DNA from: Amphimedon queenslandica | Lineage: Eukaryota > Porifera > Demospongiae > Haplosclerida > Niphatidae | NCBI RefSeq assembly: GCF_000090795.2 | Contig: NW_003546607.1 | Location: 39,351 to 103,350 of the forward strand | Direction: 5' to 3' | DNA: 64,000 bases | Shown here: in pieces, positions 1 to 12,195 of the stretch | Position numbering within the stretch: position 1 is the first letter of the stretch | Layout: each line of letters opens with the position of its first letter | Notes under the pieces: generated by a model | Told to the model about the DNA's origin: nothing | Database searches by the model: none | The model's input: only the letters and a program-made list of their open reading frames with translations | Program-made: the position numbers and the translations under genes

Positions 1-3000
1 CACTCATTACAATTACTACTATTATCAGAATTCCTACTATTACTATTATTACTTTCTGTTTCAATATTACTTATCACAGGCTCGTAAATTTCCTAATAAA
101 AAGGTCACACTTGTTTTCAACATGTCACAGTGTGGGCTGAGCAACATGGATATGGACTTTGTGAAAGTGATCATAAACTGTTTCAAGCTCTACTTTCCCA
201 ACATGCTGGGTAAGCAGTGATAATTATTCATTATTTACTTAGTAAGAAAAAAGCGTAGCATTAATGTGGTCAAGTTTTTATTTAATTGCCATATTTTGGG
301 ATTTTTCTAGTTATCTTATCCTTGTTGCAGCTGTTATGAAATTCACATTACTTGTTATTGTTTTTTATGTCCTTTCATTTTCAGGGTACATGCTAGTGTT
401 TGAAATGCCATGGCTACTACAAGGTAATAATACTATTCTAGCTCTGTCTGTGTGTGTGTGTGTGTGAATGTCACATGATGTATTGTTTTTTTGTTTAGCT
501 GCTTGGAAGATCATTAAGTCATGGCTGAGCGAAACAGCAGTTAGAAAAATAAAGTATGGTTACCTAAAAAATATACACGTATTATGTGCATCAGAAAACG
601 TAGTGAAATGGAGAATTTTCTTCTAGCGATTTTTTTTGGATTTCACCATGTACTATAGTACAGGGAGGGACTTTTAACCGATTTTGGAGTAACTTTAAAA
701 ATTTGTAAAAAATCTAATTTTGATCGGAATTAGTTCAAACTTTCTACACAACATAAGTACATGTATATGCATCAGAAAATGTAATAAAAATGGAGAATTC
801 TTTCCTTTTCATTTTTGGCAAAATTTTGCCCGAGACCATGTACTATAGTACAGGGACTTTTAACCAATTTTGGAGTAACTTTAAAAATTTGTAAAAAATC
901 TAATTTTGATCGGAATCAGTTCAAACTTGCTACACAATGTAAGTACATGTATATGCATCAGAAAATGTAATAAAAATGGAGAATTCTTTCCTTTTCATTT
1001 TTGGCAAAATTTTGCCCGAGATCATGTACTATAGTACAGGGACTTTTAACCGATTTTGGAGTAACTTTTAAAATTTGTAAAAAATCTAATTTTGATCGGA
1101 ATCAGTTCAAACTTGCTACACAACATAAGTACATGTATATGCATCAGAAAATGTAATAAAATTGAGGAATTTTCTACTTTTCAATTTTGGCAAAATTTGT
1201 CCAAAATCCCTGTACTATAGTACAGGGATGTTGACCCAATTTTTGAGTAACTTAAAAAATTTGTAACAAATCAAATCTTGATTAAAATTAACTAAAATAG
1301 CTATTTTATCTATTATGTTTTTTTAGATTTGTAACTAAATCAGACATCACTGATTACATTTCTCCTTCACAACTACTCACAATGTTTGGCGGGGTCGACG
1401 ACTGGACATTTGATGCTCTAACTTTCAAGGAAGAACTCCGCAAAGAACACGACTCAATCTGGCTGAAAGACCCTCTCGGGGTATCCCCTGATGAAGGTAT
1501 CGGAGCAGAAGAGGAGGAGGAAGAGGAGGACGGGGAAGGGGAGGAGCTTAAAGAGAGCGAGTCAGGACCCAGACAAGTAATTATTACTGTTGCTATTATT
1601 ATTATAAATTATTATTTTAAAAAGTACGAGTATTATTTATTTACATGTAGAATGAAAAGATGTTAAAATTTAACCTTATATACATGTTTTACAGCTTAAA
1701 TATAATTGCTATTATTGCTTAAAAATATCAGTTTAATCTGATTCTGATCTAACTTCCTCTGTTGGCTCTAGGAATAAGCTCATCTCCCACCTGTTATAAC
1801 ATTGGACATGTTTATTGTAACTTTAAGCAGTATTAAATTGCAGCATGTTTTGCCTAGCAGCTGTGTAAATATTTAATTCATAATATCCAATATTTATTGT
1901 CTGGCCTCCTCATCAAATAATGTCAGTGTTAATGTGGCAGACGGTCACTGACACACCTTTCATAAACTACATGTCTATGGGGCTTGTAAGCTCCTTGTAC
2001 TCCATATTATAAGTGCTAGACATAGACATTAGTCTCCATGTGCATGTACACAATTTATGTCTAGACTACATGTAGGTGTAAATGTATTTATTATTCTTTT
2101 TTCTTAACCTAATGAAGCATAGTTCTGCCTATGGTGGTCAGGACAACCACCTCAACAAATGAACCAACCAGTTCATCACTTAGACCAACCATCCAATCAA
2201 TACTAATAACCATACATAAAGCATGATATTGTAGTCTACTAGTATGGTGTACATAAATTTAAAAGGAACAATATTAGTCTCCAACCACCTCTAAGTTTTT
2301 TTTAGGCAGAGCATGTAAAGGATATTATTATTTAAAATATTCAAAATATCTATTTATCCCTAGGTTAGGTTTGCTTCTGGCCAGCCCCCCAGTCGTCAGA
2401 GCCGTTACGGCACTGATGAAGATGCAGAATACTATGGTCAGCGCTCAACGTCCTCACTGGAACCACATTTGCTGAGAGGAACTGCCTCCAGCCCTGGATA
2501 TAGGAGGAGACAGGTCACAAAACTCATCAGCTCATCTCAACCGGTAAATGAATACATGTACATGTACATTGAGAGATTGAAGGGAATTACTTGTAAATTA
2601 TTCTTGAAAGAATTTTTAATAATGTACATGTACATGTGTATATCAATTTATACAAGTATTCAATCAAGTCCTTTTTTCTTTTTTGACAGTCCCCGGAACA
2701 TTCTTTGCCTCGTTCCACCAGTAGCATTGATTATGGAGATCTTCCTTCTTATAGAAAACCTCCTCCATCATACGTCCATATAAGGTAAGGGTGGGAGAGA
2801 GGGAGGGAGTGATTTGTTGTGTGTTCATTCCATGTTTAGTCCGTCGGAGGAGTTACATTTCTGTGGTCAGCCCGATAAAGATTTGTTCAGCACGCTTCAA
2901 TTGAGCAACATCTCGGATCAACCGCTAGCTTATAAAGTAAAGAGAAAGAAAATAAAAATATAACAGTGTCCATATTTGTTCCGCCCACTCGTTAGATTAA

Positions 3001-3833
3001 AACGACGGCTCCCCAAAGATATAAAGTCCGTCCGAACCTTAACACAATAGATCCTCACTCTAAAGCGGCAGTTCAAGTCCAGCTGGTCAAAGGGACTGGA
3101 TTGGATACGAAATCAATAACTCAAGACAAGTTTCTCATTCAGACCTACCAGTTTGATTCCGGGGCCACACCCCCTAGCACCTCCCAGTTGAGCCTCTTCT
3201 GGAAGGAACTGAGTTCATCCAGCGTCCAGGAGTACAGGTAAAAACATTTTCTATGCATAGAGTCTCATCTCTTACTTGTACTGAATATTTATGTAGTGAT
3301 GTTGATTATTGTGTAGTTGAGGGGGTTATTGTGTAGTTGATGTGTACCAATTATGGTACTGGTGATGTTTTCACATGTTCAGTGACAAGCGTCATGTTGT
3401 TTGGTTGTGTGGTAACTAACCAAACAAACCAAGGGAGTATCTTGTTAAACCACTCCCGTAGTATAAATAATAATGAAATTATATTATTATTATTATTATT
3501 AAGTATAATATTATTATATCTCTTGGTGAAGGTTGTTATGTCGCTACTCTTTAAAGACAATAAAAGAGGAGGTCCCCACAAGTAAACCCTCGCCAACCCA
3601 CTCCTCAAACCAAGAACAAATTAAAAAAGACATTTCGCCGATGGCAATTAGAAAGGTGGGTGGAGCTTATCGCCACGACGATTAATAATAATAATCAATT
3701 ATTATATTTATAGTTGGATAGATTGTCAATTGAAATTAATGAATTGCGAAACACTTTGAATTATGTGAAGTATCTAGCAATGGTGACGTTGCTGCTAGTC
3801 CTTTTTACACTTGCTGTATTGCTGCTGAAATAA
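1..3833 (+). CDS. MOSPD2: MOSPD2-like CRAL-TRIO / MSP-domain membrane protein (5' partial)
   Basis: The gene enters from the left edge. Exons read at about 80-209, 385-423, 499-553, 1327-1576, 2364-2543, 2690-2784, 2840-2936, 2996-3237, and a tail exon pair ending at the TAA at 3831. The first exons encode the C-terminal half of a CRAL-TRIO lipid-binding domain (NMDMDFVKVIINCFKLYFPN, then YMLVFEMPWLL). An acidic and Ser/Arg-rich linker follows. The MSP domain is at 2840-3237 (SEELHFCGQPDKD, then RYKVRPNLNTIDPHSKAAV), and a final hydrophobic helix (YLAMVTLLLVLFTLAVLLLK) lies next to the stop. This order matches MOSPD2, an ER-anchored contact-site tether whose MSP domain binds FFAT motifs in partner proteins. 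The junction between 3237 and about 3556 does not keep phase simply, so a small exon may be missing there. The family call is secure; the exon model is approximate. Confidence 0.9.
580..1265. repeat. Intronic tandem array, ~180-bp CTATAG-palindrome repeat family
   Basis: This MOSPD2 intron holds about 3.7 head-to-tail copies of a unit near 180 bp. Each copy carries atcagaaaatgtaataaaaa, then a block ending in tactatagtacaggga, then a block with a GTAACTTTAAAAATTTG-like string and gttcaaacttgctacacaac. Around 1208-1227 one copy contains the perfect 20-bp palindrome CCCTGTACTATAGTACAGGG. Related arrays occur in at least six other introns of this window. Confidence 0.9.
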
Positions 3834-5083
3834 TTTGAGAACTTCTTTTAGAAATTCTTCCTCTGTAAGATTTTGACTATATTATATGAATTATAAATAT
3901 TATTAAAAATGGAAATTATTTTCTAATAGATCATAATTATTATTATTATTAATTACCTAAGAAACAGCAGTGCATTGTCGCTGCTTGGAGATTCACCATT
4001 AGATAATTGTCTGAGAAAATCACTTGCAATTTCTAATCATACACACACACATGAACAGTGCTTTAATGATGATATGAACTTTAATACCTTTTGTCATATT
4101 ATGAACTGAATAATAAAGCTCACGTCCAAGCCTGCAATATTCTATTTAATAGAAGAAGAATATTTTACTTTTACTTTAATGCAGATCCACTTGCCTCTCA
4201 TTGATACAGCTGTAGTGATCGATTCCTTGAACTGACTATAAGTGATGCAACATGGCTGCTGGTAGGGATATAGGGTATTTATTCTAAGTGACTCGTGAAG
4301 GAGTTTCATGTCAATCCTGCAGCAAAGAAAAATCTAACACAATTTGGAACTAAAATAGTGCTAAAAATTTAAAGCATTATAGCCACTCCTTCTGCATATT
4401 TGTAAAGAAACAATTGATTCTTAATAATACTTTGAAATGAACCGTGTAATAAATTCTTTGTAGATTTGATTTGATATCCCTCCGGCCAGACCATCATCTA
4501 TATATCATAGCTGAATAGTTTAATGCAAAGGAAAATTAGTAACCTACAAGTGTCATCAGTTAAAATGGAATAAATTTCATACACTTGATCATTGAATGAT
4601 CCAGTACAGAGACTAGTGTATTGTAGTGAAATGGCTGCATCAACAGCTTGTGACAATGGGGTGGACTGCAATGATAGACGTGTTAAACTGGAGCAAAAGA
4701 GATGCTTTGGAGCTAGTTTTGTTAAATTATTATTATTATTATTATTATTAAACAACTTTTACAGCACATACAAAATATACAAGGACATTGTAATGTATCC
4801 TTACTAGTTAGTGATGTGATTGAGTGGATCAGGTGGTCTAGACTCAAGGAGGTTAGATCTAAGCAGCAAGTCCTGCCAAAGCTCTTTGACACTTTCCTCC
4901 ATTTTAGTAAACAGAAGAAGTTAAAAATGTAAGCAGGAGGTGCAGTGATTAATCTACTTCCTGTTGTGGCAAGATTAGATCTATGAGCTGCTGCAAAAAA
5001 TCAAAATGCTTCATTCATCAATATTTTGGCACTTTTGCTTCCCAGTTGTTTGTGATTTGTTGTTTGTCTGTGACACACACTAA
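3834..5083. other. Intergenic region, MOSPD2 to CARD gene
   Basis: No convincing coding exon is seen. The stretch is AT-rich, with short ATT microsatellites (around 3942 and 4727). It probably contains the 3' UTR of MOSPD2 and the promoter and 5' UTR of the downstream gene. Short open frames near 4500-4807 have no recognisable protein pattern. Confidence 0.5.
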
Positions 5084-7882
5084 GTGATGAGCACTTCCCC
5101 ACTTCCGTCAGTGCCAGTTGAGATACTGCACGACCTGGAGCCTTCACTCCAGGACCTCCTCAATCTATCAGTACTCGCCCAATCTTTTGAAGGCAGGCCT
5201 GTCCTTGCTCCTCTTGTTCCAGACATCAAGGAATCGACCACCTCTTCGACACAGCGTGTAGAATGCATAAAAAGGATAATAGAATATGTTACAAGGACAG
5301 GCAATCTAGCCATGACTGCATTTTTAGGTGCACTAAAATCAACTAGTGAGTCATGTGAAGGGCACCACAGAGCTTTAATGCTGTTTGAAGATGCATCTAC
5401 TGACAAGCCATCAACAGAGCAAAGCGAGCTAATGAATATTTTGCAAGAGAATGCAAAAGAACTAGAGCAATTAGACATCATCCTCCTTCTTCCTAGTCTC
5501 CTCCAGAAAAGTGTCATAAATAATGACAACTACAGAGATCTTAAAGGAACGTACATGAGCCATAGCGAGAGAGCTAAGAAACTCCTCACATTTCTCCAGA
5601 CTAGAGGAGCAGACGGGATTGTAGAGTTCTTGATGACATTGCAAACCAGTTCAGAAGAGAATCACAATAAGATTGGTGGAAGACTCATTAGCAAAGGTTT
5701 GCTGTAAATTGGTCATTATCTTATTTTGTCTGTTAAGCATTGTTGCTGATATTATAATTATTATCTCACTTTCAAAGCCAAAACTCTTCAATGTTTTTAC
5801 AGACTCAGAGACTGTATTATTATACTGAGTTGTATGAACACTTATTCATGTTTTTTGTACAGTTCAAGATCTTGTCCAGAGCAAAAGAACTGGAGACATA
5901 GACAAGACTCTCCTGCTCAAGCTTGGGAAATTGGGAGTGAACATGTCAGCAGTGAGCAGATCACACTCATCATCTTCAGAAGAAGCACAAGCACCAGCAG
6001 GACCCCATGGTGAGATAGTAAGAGGGTGATAAATGGGTAATAAGTAGCTAATGATTCATTATGTTTTAAAAAGTTTTTATTTAATTTATGTAATATAATT
6101 ATGCTGTGTTTAGTCGCAATTTAGCTCAGCATGTCACGTGGAATGCAGAATGCCTTTTCTGTCCATAAATGGACAGATTTATAGTTTATAGTTGTGCCTG
6201 TAAAGATAGATAAATACGATGCTGCTGTGTTTTGACAGCTATATCTCCATCCTTACCAATAGATAGGGTAGCTGTCCTGGTAAGAATGTCGGAATATTTC
6301 GAAATGAGTTCAAAGAGATCTCAGGAAGTCAAATTATCAAAGTAGGAGAGATCATTGAATGATAACTGCTGTGACAAACCCTCCCCTTTTTATAGTGATG
6401 AGTCCATTGTTAACTGGTTGAGAGAGCAGGATTATCATATCATTGATATTACTTTTGATCTAATCAACAAGTGTCAAAGTGGTGAGTATAAGGACTATCA
6501 TCAAGTATTGATAGAGATCTTTGACAAAGTTAGTAGTTTATAAAAAACAGCAAATATATAAGATACATAATTTTATAATTCATAGGAAGTTGCTTCCTGT
6601 TGTCACCCAAAGACAATTATTATAGTCTACCTAACTGGGCTGGCTTATATGACCAAAGTAAGCTGGGAGTTTTCTTGGTTCTCCCTTAAAAGGATGCATG
6701 GTTCCTTCTTAGGCTTCTAAAAAAACTTGCCTGCTAATGGATAGATCACACTTTCTCAGCAGAAGCCAGGTTACATTCACATGCATGCACATGCATTAGA
6801 ATCACATGCATCCACATGCCTTGTTCTAATAAGTCTTTCAGCAGATATGGTTGCAAATTGACTCACTGTGTTTGTGACATGCTGCTGAAAGAGATATTTA
6901 TTATACCTTTACGGTAAGCTTTGCTGTACAGGTATGCTTCATACAGTCGGCATTGCTTTAATTAAGAGCTGGCTTAAAAACTTTCTTTTGCTATGCAGGA
7001 TGATTGTATAACTGATTCACATATCAAGATAGGTCTAAAACAGCTCCCAACACCTTATGTTACCATTATTAGTGATACCCTCTGGAGCAAAGAAGAAAAA
7101 GAAGAGAAGGTACTAATACTTTAAAGACAATAATTAAAGATGCTTCTTTATTCCATTACAGGCCCCATGGGGGAATCTTTGCTCCTGGGACTCTAGGACT
7201 GTAGTGATAAGCTCTACTATTGAATATGAAGATCAAAAGTCAATTCCTATCGAGAGAGAGTTGATGAAATACTTAGAAAGCAGCCTGAGATCATGGAGTG
7301 ATGACAGGTACTAGAGTCTACTCACAAGGAGAGAGTGCATATAAACTGTTCCTTTATATAGGGAATGTCCTAAGATCAGTCACTATCAGTTCTATCAATC
7401 GCTCGTTCATGGTTATAGAGACTCGGAAGATCTACCACTGACAATAGTGGTAGGTGTGATAATGGAATGATATCATTATGTGGTGTTTTTCTCTCATAGG
7501 GTGATGTTGATCGTATCCTGTTTGGATATTACAACTATCCTTATCCTCTTTTCCTTTTTGGTCGCCTTTTAAGGGAAGAGGGAAAGATTGAGTGTGGGTG
7601 TGGTTATTACGTAATGGGGCTCGAGCCGGAGCAAGAGGTGACAGTGAGTCTACCCACTCAACCCGAGGGTATCCATAAGGCAGTCGTACATGAAGTGACC
7701 GATAATACTTGCATAGTCAAGTACAACGTGGTTACTAACATTCCAGTAAGAGATAGCATAAATAATTATTAATTTTAAATTATGTTTTTTATCAGACTGA
7801 TGTAGTGCATCTTTTTGTAACAGTCCCGGACCGGGAAAAGATTTTAATATCAACTGACATAAATGACAGAATGAAAGGCAAG

Positions 7883-7938
<56 letters not shown>

Positions 7939-10853
7939 AATAATAATAATATATTTTTATTTCAACAGATGACATACTTGTTAGTTATTTGAATCAGTCA
8001 TCACGTCTTGATCACACAAAGTAAGCTCTTCTTAATATCTCAATTCTAAGTAATGTTTTTGCCAATATTGTTTGCACATATCACGTCTTGATCACACAAA
8101 GTAAGCTCTTCTTAATATCTCAATTCTAAGTAATGTTTATGCCAATATTGTTTACGCATTGAACTGATTGAACCATACATAAACATCCTTGCACTTTCCT
8201 CTTTTAAAGTACAGCAAGCGATGACCTCAGAAAATACAATTTTAAGCAAACTATAGTTGCATATACTTATCATGTCTCTTATGCACTTTTCTTTAGGGCA
8301 ACTGGTCAACTAAAAGTTAAACAAGTTTTTGAAGAGTTTGAGATAACAGATCAAACTGATTCGCTTCAGTCACCTAAAGTAATAGTATCCTCTATTGAGC
8401 TAGTGAAAAGTTTACTGGGTAAAGGAGTAAATTTATAATGAATTATTTATTTAATGAATTATTATTAATGTAGAAAGGATTGGGCATTATCTGCTGGTAA
8501 GGAATTGGAAGAACGTCGTTCAAAGGTCAAGAAAAAATCACAAATGTTTTTTAAATAACTTTAAAACAGGTTAGCATTAGAAAAAAAGATGGATTAAAAT
8601 AAAGATGAATTGAAATATTCCATTTCTTTGTACTCATAGTACAATTAGATCCAAGAGGATTTCAAGTTTCAAGCAATAGTGAGATACCAAATAGTCCAGC
8701 TGAATATGCTCTTCATGATGATGACAAGTACTGGAAACCTGCTTCATTACCTGCTGAATTGAGAATAGAAATAAAGAAATCATACTACGTTACTGCAGTT
8801 GAGTTGACAAGTATGTTATAGTTTGCTTTATAGTGTATAGTACTATGCAAGATAAGGTTTATCTGTTGCACAATAAAAATATTTATTTTTCTTTTAGCTA
8901 CTCCACAAATGGCACCTAATGCTTCTAGATTACCTCGTGTTGAGATGAGCTACACGAACAAGATCCCTCTTGTAAAGTCCCGATATGAGGGTCCTTCAGT
9001 ATCTCATAAAACACTGATGATCCCTTTGATTAGTATCGATGATTGCAAGCAACGTCAAGATCACTCCACTTTCTCGGTTATTAAAATATCTCCGCTTAAA
9101 CTTGATCAGTCGGTTGACAGAGGAATGTTTGTGTTTAATCTTGTCATTGCAAGCACTGATAATGAAGGTTAGAGTTTTTATGATTTCTTTAGAATCAAAT
9201 TTTGGCATACATGTATTTTCAAATGGCCATAACTTGAAAAATTGAAGTCGGAATTGGCTCAAACTTTCTACATAGCATAAGGACATCAATATGTATCAGA
9301 AAATGTAATAAAAATTGGGGGTGAATTCGGAGCCATTTTTTGGAGAAAACCATGGGCTATAGTACAGGGAACTTTTCAGATTTTGGCCCATTTTTCAAAA
9401 GGCCATAACTTGAAAAATTGAAGTTGGAATCGGCTCAAACTTTCTACACAGCATAAGTACATCAATATACCATTTTGCTAATCCACATGCTATGCTATTT
9501 TTGTTAATTTACTATTTTATAGTTAACTATGTTCAAGATTATACAATCCTTGATCCAATGCCATCGATACAATGTATACCAGTTCCTAATGCTGATCAGC
9601 AAGTGAAACTGGAGAATAATGGAGAGCCTCTTATTGTATCATTCACTAATACTTATGACTCAATACTACTAGCAATAGATGGTAATGCTCCAGTCACATG
9701 TAGCCAACTGATGGTCTATTATCCTGAGAATGGTAATTTCAGTGACTTCAATAAACTGCATGATATTATTTTTATTCTTCAGGTAAACCCATTGAGCTGT
9801 TTGACATAGAATTAATACAACAAAGTTTTAGTAGAAGCAAAGAACTTCTCAATGCTTTTCATCCTGCTAGTGGAATATCCAGAACTGACCTGAAATCTCC
9901 AAAGATTCTTCATGAACTCATCCTTCATATCAATGAGAGGTATCCTTTGCAGGTGCACTTGTATGGTAGCAGCATGAGTGAGACAATGGTAGGAAAAGTG
10001 GATTCTAATTTAGAACTTAGTTTAAATAATGAGTCACCTCAAGTGCTTTTTGTGACAGTAATGTGCATTGAAAAAACCGGTAAGGATTACCATAAGTGTA
10101 TTTACTTTGTATAATACTGTGTTGCACTTTAATTTCGCAGAGTTTTATGGCAATTTGCAAGCAAAATCACGCATATTAAAATGCCAATGCATGCTCAGAG
10201 ATGCACATGTACACAAAAATTACCAAATTAAAAACCGCCAGTTACAATTTTTACAGCAAAACCACCAAAATAAAGCCCTGCTGTAATAAAGCGCTATAGT
10301 GGTACTAACATCACTGATATTCTTTTATAATCCATGCAGGTAAAATAGACTGCATAGTGTCACAAAAAGACATAGCACCAATGAGTATATCAAAAGATAC
10401 TTTCATAAACTTATCGCTACCCGAAGGAGAGAGCTCCACTGTTGATACATACAGGGTCTTTGTTAGCTGCTCTCCATTACAACTGGACTCACTGCAGCAG
10501 TTGAATGTAATGGACTACTTCTCAAGTCACAAGTATAAACCACCCAATCTAAAGAATCTCATTTTACAGGTCAGTAATTGTGTGGAGCAGTAATAATATA
10601 GTCCATGGTTTTATAAAAACTGGCTCAAAAACACTCAAAATTAAAGTATTTTGTCCAGTGGAAAAGTTGCTGATTAACTTTATGGCTTTCAAAAAATAAT
10701 TAACTTAGGAGATGCCTTCATTTTAAAATAAATGCATGCATTGAATTATAAATTTTTGGTAGCCTTTGTGAATATTTCTATCCCTCTTCATTTCTGCAGG
10801 AAAAAGACGAAGAATGGTACTGCTATCAATACACAGTCCGAGTTATTAAATAA
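5084..10853 (+). CDS. Tandem-CARD protein with degenerate caspase-like domain
   Basis: Start ATG is near 5087, within the open frame from 5084; stop is TAA at 10851. Exon 1 (to about 5697) encodes two helical segments with death-fold/CARD spacing. The first includes RVECIKRIIEYVTRTGNLAM followed by AFLGALKSTSE. The second includes LLPSLLQKSVINNDNYRDL and AKKLLTFLQTRGADGIVEFL. Exons at about 5863-6010, 6238-6279, 6346-6528, 6999-7109, 7162-7309, 7361-7449 and 7501 onward give a fold resembling caspase/peptidase C14: DRVAVL; ESIVNWLREQDYHIIDI; a core strand YVTIISDTLWSK; TVVISSTIEYEDQ; then HYQFYQSLVHGY and GDVDRILFGYY, matching the C-terminal G-x-x-x-D-R-x-L-F signature. Where active relatives have DxCHSG the sequence reads SDTLWSK, so the catalytic Cys appears lost. 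Beta-rich exons to 10853 (ending YRVFVSCSPLQLDSLQQLNV and QEKDEEWYCYQYTVRVIK) resemble the C-terminal part of other caspase-like proteins. The function is probably signalling or innate immunity through CARD pairing; this is an inference. It lies tail-to-tail with RANGAP1. Confidence 0.75.
7880..7938. repeat. (ATT)n microsatellite
   Basis: About 19 uninterrupted ATT triplets lie in an intron of the CARD gene, just downstream of the exon ending DINDRMK. Confidence 0.95.
8000..8153. repeat. Recent 80-bp tandem duplication across an exon-intron boundary
   Basis: About 74 bp beginning tcacgtcttgatcacacaaa recur 80 bp downstream (8001 and 8081) with very few differences. The duplicated unit contains the end of a coding exon (SSRLDHTK) and its 5' splice site (gtaagc), so the gene has two candidate donor sites here. 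Confidence 0.9.
9190..9475. repeat. Intronic copies of the ~177-bp CTATAG repeat
   Basis: About 1.5 copies lie in a CARD-gene intron: ggccataacttgaaaaattg, atgtatcagaaaatgtaata and ccatgggctatagtacaggg in the order seen in the RANGAP1 array. Confidence 0.9.
10125..10305 (-). mobile_element. Degenerate MITE, same family as 21001-21196
   Basis: Read against the element at 21001-21196 in opposite orientation, the same string of blocks appears in order: tggcaatttgcaagcaaaat, tgctcagagatgcacatgta, cacaaaaattaccaaattaa, acagcaaaaccaccaaaata and aagc. The terminal CATACCGTATAA ends have decayed. It sits in an intron of the CARD gene. Confidence 0.7.
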
Positions 10854-11381
10854 TAGTTAACTGACCTTTGATCACATGTATAACTAGTTATATTATACCG
10901 GTAACTAGTTAAATTCTTCTACGAAGAAAATAATTAATGCAATTATAATTATTGAGGAGAGAATGGTTTGGGTGGACAATAATATAACAAAAGCATTGCA
11001 TAGATTAGAGAGAGATAGAGAAAGTGTGTTCAACAATTAAAAAGTGAGAACGACAAAGAATTGTGTAAGACAGGCAGGCCCTGTCAAGAGTGTAATGTGG
11101 TTAATAGTGTTGGTCCAATTTTAATGAATTTGGGTACTGAGCAGGATCTAAACAACACAAACAAACAAATAACATTAAAATCCTCAAGAGAAAAGCAGCA
11201 CAAATATTAAACAATATATAGCAGAATTATAAATAGGTATAAATATCACAGCTATTTTTGTTATTTAAATTAAAATTCAAAAGTAAATTATCATTAAAAT
11301 TAGAAGCAGTATATCATAATAATACCGGTAGAACTTCAAAATAGCCGAAAATCTACTAATTTTGTACAATAATTGTACAAC
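10854..11381. other. Convergent intergenic spacer
   Basis: This AT-rich sequence lies between the stop codons of the CARD gene (+) and RANGAP1 (-) and presumably holds both 3' UTRs. No open frame, RNA gene or array is seen. Confidence 0.6.
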
Positions 11382-12143
11382 TCACTTGGTTATAAGTGCT
11401 AAAAGCATTTCATGACATTTCGATGAGAAATATGCCTTTTTAGACAAGTATTCCACCGTCACTAGTAGTGGACCATCAACTGATTCAAATGGCTTAAATT
11501 TCTTGTCTTCATGCTATAAAATGGGAGGGGCTTATTTATAAGCCACGCCTACAATCACATACCTTGATTAATCCGACTAAACTGAGGAAGATATTAAGAA
11601 AACTTAACATGTTTTCTTCTCCTTGACTGAGGAATGGCTCGCAGCATTTATCTAGAAAAGGAAATGTTAATTTTCAGATAACTTCCAAGAGGAAGCACTG
11701 ACCTATAAATTCATGTACTGCTGCTCTGTGATCAGAAGGAACTCCTCCTTCACTAGTTGATTGGTAACCAATTGCAACCTTTAAGAACAAAAAGGAATGA
11801 AAAAATAGTAGTGGTAGCTAGCATAAGAAATTATGGACAAATAAAAAATGTGTAAATAGCTATAAAAATCACATGAAGTATAATAAAATGTTGAGATTTA
11901 CTTTGGTATATGTTTCAGCTAATTTTTCAGCAGCTGGGTTTTCCTGTAAAAATAAATAAATAATAATAATGATAATGATAATGTGAATAATGACGTACAG
12001 TTAGATAATCTTGTAATAATGATATTCTGTTGTTTAGGCCAAGGTAGTATTGAACTGAAGGTGATTCTAACCATTCGTCTAATGTAACCTAAATAAAATA
12101 ATAAATAAATAAATAAAATAAATAAATAAATAAATAAATAAAA

Positions 12144-12195
<52 letters not shown>

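Noticed and set aside
6343-6345. In-frame TAG in the CARD/caspase-like gene, suggesting a pseudogene or stop-codon recoding
   Set aside because: A 66-bp GT-AG intron (6280-6345, gtaaga...tag) in matching phase removes it.
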